Source: a virus
Virus record (IMG/VR): IMGVR_UViG_3300017743_000084
Location: 1 to 28,472 of that record
Length of the DNA: 28,472 nucleotides
Strand: one strand, 5' to 3'
A program made the position numbers and the translations under genes. The notes beneath the pieces were generated by a model that was not told where the DNA came from, searched no databases, and worked only from the letters and a program-made list of their open reading frames with translations. Numbering within the stretch: the stretch's first letter is position 1; each line of letters starts with the position of its first letter. Positions 27,865 to 28,472 of this stretch are shown here, one piece after another.

Positions 27865-28472
27865 TTATTTATTTTTAAGTATTTCAATTTCTTTTTTAAG
27901 CTCTTGTATTGCACCAACTAATAATGGTACTAATTTAGACTGGTCAATTCCTTGATACTTTTCATTACCATCTTGATCCACTTCATCTTTATCTCCACTT
28001 ATAGCTTCTGGCACTACATCTTGTACTTCGTGTGCTAAAAAGCCATCGTATGTTTTATCAGGATTTGCAATAAAATTAAATCGACTAGGTTTTAATTGAC
28101 TTACTCTATCTAAAGCATCAGTCATTTCAACTACATTTTCTTTTAATCTATAATCGGAAGATGTAACAAAACTTGTAGTAGAACCATCAGTTTGTAGCTC
28201 ACCAACAACACCATTTGGATTTCTAAAGTTTACTAATGTTTGTTGACTTGTTGATGAACTTCCTAAATTTAAAACTCTTCTGTTATTACTTTCTGCATCA
28301 AAATATGCAAAATCATTACCCATTGAAGTAGTACCAAATAAAATATCACCATTTGATGATATGCGCATTCTTTCAGTATTACTTGTAGAAATTGCAACTG
28401 ATGCTGCTTCTCTATTGTTTATTTGTAAATCAGATGTACCTGTAAAAACCCCAATATCCGTTCCACTTCCAG
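27865..28472 (-). CDS. Tail fiber C-terminal part with S74 intramolecular chaperone domain (runs off window end)
   Basis: Frame open from the window end to the TAA at 27867-27865, with no stop and no obvious own start. An internal ATG at 28368 exists, but coding sequence continues upstream of it. The last ~100 residues carry the Peptidase_S74 chaperone signature SDYRLKENV, followed by RVSQLKPSRFNF, a GFLAHEVQDVVPEAI segment and a final coiled coil (LLVGAIQELKKEIEILKNK). In this family the Ser and the Lys five residues later (S-D-Y-R-L-K here) perform autocleavage after the domain has trimerised the fiber. The reading frame matches that of the 1-1973 segment once the 4-base terminal overlap is collapsed, so I treat both as one gene. 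It is followed 5 bases later by the small gene at 27859. Confidence 0.9.
   Translation of the reverse strand, partial: GSGTDIGVFTGTSDLQINNREAASVAISTSNTERMRISSNGDILFGTTSMGNDFAYFDAESNNRRVLNLGSSSTSQQTLVNFRNPNGVVGELQTDGSTTSFVTSSDYRLKENVVEMTDALDRVSQLKPSRFNFIANPDKTYDGFLAHEVQDVVPEAISGDKDEVDQDGNEKYQGIDQSKLVPLLVGAIQELKKEIEILKNK

Noticed and set aside
1-28472. CRISPR array, tRNA genes, insertion sequences, integrase or attachment sites
   Set aside because: No direct-repeat array, cloverleaf, transposase or recombinase signature was seen on either strand.

Overview
This window is almost certainly a complete or near-complete genome of a small tailed double-stranded DNA phage that infects a Bacteroidota host, most likely a marine flavobacterium. 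The base composition is very AT-rich. Every gene I can support lies on the minus strand, packed with 1-4 base stop/start overlaps. There is no integrase, repressor, tRNA or CRISPR array, so a strictly lytic life style is likely. The host assignment rests on three things: genes lack Shine-Dalgarno sites and instead have A/T-rich leaders; three promoters match the Bacteroidota sigma consensus (TTTG, 18-19 bases, TAnnTTTG or nearly so); and the structural proteins (XkdF-like protease, DUF6712-like connector, S74 fiber) resemble Bacteroidota phage sets. The two window ends fall inside one tail-fiber gene. They share CCAG, and collapsing those 4 bases joins the two halves in frame, so the molecule is probably circular or circularly permuted at about 28,468 bp.

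Layout in the direction of transcription (high to low coordinates). (1) 28472-27865: C-terminal part of the tail fiber, followed by small accessory genes and the lysis cassette (27859-25632): a membrane protein, a secreted thioredoxin-like protein, an M15 endolysin, a holin and a 43-residue basic protein. A NinG-like nuclease and a strong terminator follow. (2) An early/replication operon (24938-18715) starts at a host-type promoter embedded in that terminator's T-tract. It encodes OB-fold/SSB-like proteins, a dATP/dGTP diphosphohydrolase-like protein, a DnaB-type helicase, a sigma-factor-like protein, three PD-(D/E)XK nuclease-like proteins, a DnaA-domain-IV-like protein, a SET-domain protein and many tiny genes. 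(3) Terminase small and large subunits (18681-17181). (4) A short cassette of tiny genes (17175-16364) with its own two host-type promoters and its own terminator. (5) Tail module (16324-9186): a tail-assembly chaperone with a -1 frameshift signal, tail terminator and completion proteins, two large tail proteins and the tape measure. (6) Head module (9151-2031): protease, scaffold, major capsid, then the tail-tube protein, portal and connector. (7) The N-terminal part of the tail fiber (1973-1).

The most interesting signal is a rigid bipartite element, AAAAT, 13 bases, CGATATATA, 3 bases, ATG. It occurs before five structural genes: terminase small subunit, tail chaperone, protease, scaffold and a head gene upstream of the portal. 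No early gene I examined has it. The early operon encodes a sigma-like protein, so I propose a phage-specific early-to-late switch: host sigma reads the TTTG/TAnnTTTG promoters, the phage sigma is made, and it then reads the CGATATATA promoters, whose transcripts would be leaderless or nearly so. The second strong signal is a classic -1 programmed frameshift (T_TTT_TTT) in the tail-assembly chaperone, where the conserved C-terminal half lies in the -1 frame and has no start codon of its own. The third is a perfect 21+21 base homopurine mirror repeat (a possible triplex former) in the leader of the ninG-like gene.
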